Shown: piece after piece, positions 19,330-20,282 of the stretch
Layout: each line of letters starts with the position of its first letter
Position numbering within the stretch: position 1 is the first letter of the stretch
Virus record (IMG/VR): IMGVR_UViG_3300048113_000142
Span: 1 to 20,282 of that record
Strand: one strand, 5' to 3'
DNA: 20,282 nt
Origin: a virus
Program-made: the position numbers and the translations under genes
Notes under the pieces: model-generated
The model's database searches: none
The model's input: the letters and a program-made list of their open reading frames with translations, nothing else
Told to the model about the DNA's origin: nothing

Positions 19330-20282
19330 TTAGTTTAATTTTCCTCTGTTCGGCATATCTATAGGGCGAGTATTTGCAGTATCATAATCCTTAGGATTAA
19401 TCTTACTCTGTGGTACACCTGCTGCTGCCGCCTGTGAAGGTGCTACTCTCTTATCATTCTCTAATGCCTCTGTCTGGCTCTTTGGTAAGAACTTACCTCC
19501 TGATCTCTTTCTAGTATAGATCAATCGCTGCCATTTGTGATGACAATATGCTCCTCCCTTATACTTGAAGATAGAATATGTGCTTCTGCCCTTAGGCGAG
19601 AATTGACCATTAACTCCAGAGAAACTCATTTGATTGATATCCTCTTTTCTATAGACCTTACCTGAATCAGATAATCCAACCATCTCAACACAGAATGTTC
19701 TGCTATTAGCACTCAATGATCCTGAATATCTATAGCGAATCTTAAACATACCTGCATCTCCTGAAGATCTCTCCTCAGCATCACCATATGAAGAAACTGC
19801 TGCCATATTCACAGAAGTGATAGCCTCTACGATCTGATCCTCATTATCTGGATCTAAGACATCCTGCACCGCAGTTAATTCCCATTCCTCTTCATTGATA
19901 TCTTCTCCCTTATCAGCTAGGTGTTCTAACCATTCCTTTTCATCATCTTTAGTGAATTCAGGATCTGCTGCTAGTTTGATTCCTGTTTCTTCCTCTATTA
20001 CTTCCTCATCATTAATATCTTCAATCTCAGTAAACTCTAAAGGAGTTAATGTTTTGAAGTATAGACTCAATGAGACATTATTAAAGGCTAGGATCTGATC
20101 TAAGGCATCTATCACCTGATTCTGCTTAGGTCTGATCACACTATTATCAAACAAGGTGAATGCAGTCTTAATCTCATCAGCATTATTACCTAATCCTGTC
20201 TGATCCTTAACACCAAATAACATAGGGCTAGTGATTCTATGACCTACCAATACCTTCTGTTGTGATTCCTTAGATAAGAACT
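19330..20282 (-). CDS. Portal protein, 5' part missing
   Basis: The frame is open to the right edge of the window. The in-frame TTG at 20250 is not needed as a start, because codons continue upstream (FLSKESQQKVLVGHRIT). The segment GHRITSPMLFGVKDQTGLGN followed by NADEIKTAF matches the C-terminal region of phage portal proteins, in which this HRxTSPxLxG motif precedes the crown helices. The portal is the dodecameric ring at the head vertex through which DNA enters and leaves. The distal part holds an acidic region (INEEEWELTAVQD) and a basic, proline-containing C-terminal tail (PSQAAAAGVPQSKINPKDYD). The connector-like gene follows directly. About 317 codons are visible. Confidence 0.8.
   Translation of the reverse strand, partial: FLSKESQQKVLVGHRITSPMLFGVKDQTGLGNNADEIKTAFTLFDNSVIRPKQNQVIDALDQILAFNNVSLSLYFKTLTPLEFTEIEDINDEEVIEEETGIKLAADPEFTKDDEKEWLEHLADKGEDINEEEWELTAVQDVLDPDNEDQIVEAITSVNMAAVSSYGDAEERSSGDAGMFKIRYRYSGSLSANSRTFCVEMVGLSDSGKVYRKEDINQMSFSGVNGQFSPKGRSTYSIFKYKGGAYCHHKWQRLIYTRKRSGGKFLPKSQTEALENDKRVAPSQAAAAGVPQSKINPKDYDTANTRPIDMPNRGKLN

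Overview
The window is part of a tailed-phage genome (or prophage), AT-rich, with essentially every protein gene on the minus strand, so transcription runs from high to low coordinates. Genes are packed with 1-25 base overlaps, often ATGA or GTGA stop/start overlaps. The host is most likely a member of the Flavobacteriia/Bacteroidetes. Two promoters match the Bacteroidetes -33/-7 pattern (TTG, 19 bases, TAnnTTTG). The portal, connector-like, spanin-like and Cys-rich structural proteins also resemble families I know mainly from phages of that group. No integrase or repressor is visible, so lifestyle cannot be decided.

In transcription order, the right end (20282 to 18748) carries the 3' part of a portal gene, a head-tail connector-like protein and a 30-residue lysine-rich peptide. 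From 18755 to 13222 lies an adhesion module. It has two paralogous proteins of about 570 residues, a WGK-repeat protein, small companions and a protein with a Cys-rich N-terminus. From 13225 to 11442 is a lysis cassette: an M15 peptidase endolysin, three small membrane proteins that are candidate holins or spanin components, and a lipoprotein with a C-terminal membrane anchor that looks like a u-spanin. A 100-base AT-rich repeat region follows (11345-11441).

From 11334 to 4263 is the DNA metabolism and regulation region. It encodes a RusA resolvase, SSB, a DnaB/RecA-type helicase, a protein with a DnaA domain IV-like helix-turn-helix, a sigma-70-like factor, an AT-hook protein, a PD-(D/E)xK-like protein, a RecE-type exonuclease and an HNH nuclease, with many small unknown genes between. 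Two short genes (5458-5673 and 10087-10464) each have their own promoter and a near-identical terminator.

The left end (3965 to 1) holds small unknown genes, a ParB-fold protein coupled to a Mom-family DNA-modification protein, terminase small and large subunits and a truncated conserved phage gene. Two tRNA-like structures (2004-2073 plus, 4200-4283 minus) overlap neighbouring stop codons.

The most unusual global signal is compositional. GATC occurs about once per 110 bases in the replication, packaging, lysis and portal regions, but is completely absent from two stretches (13103-15103 and about 15220-18900) that hold the adhesion genes. This suggests the adhesion module has a separate origin or has been exchanged.
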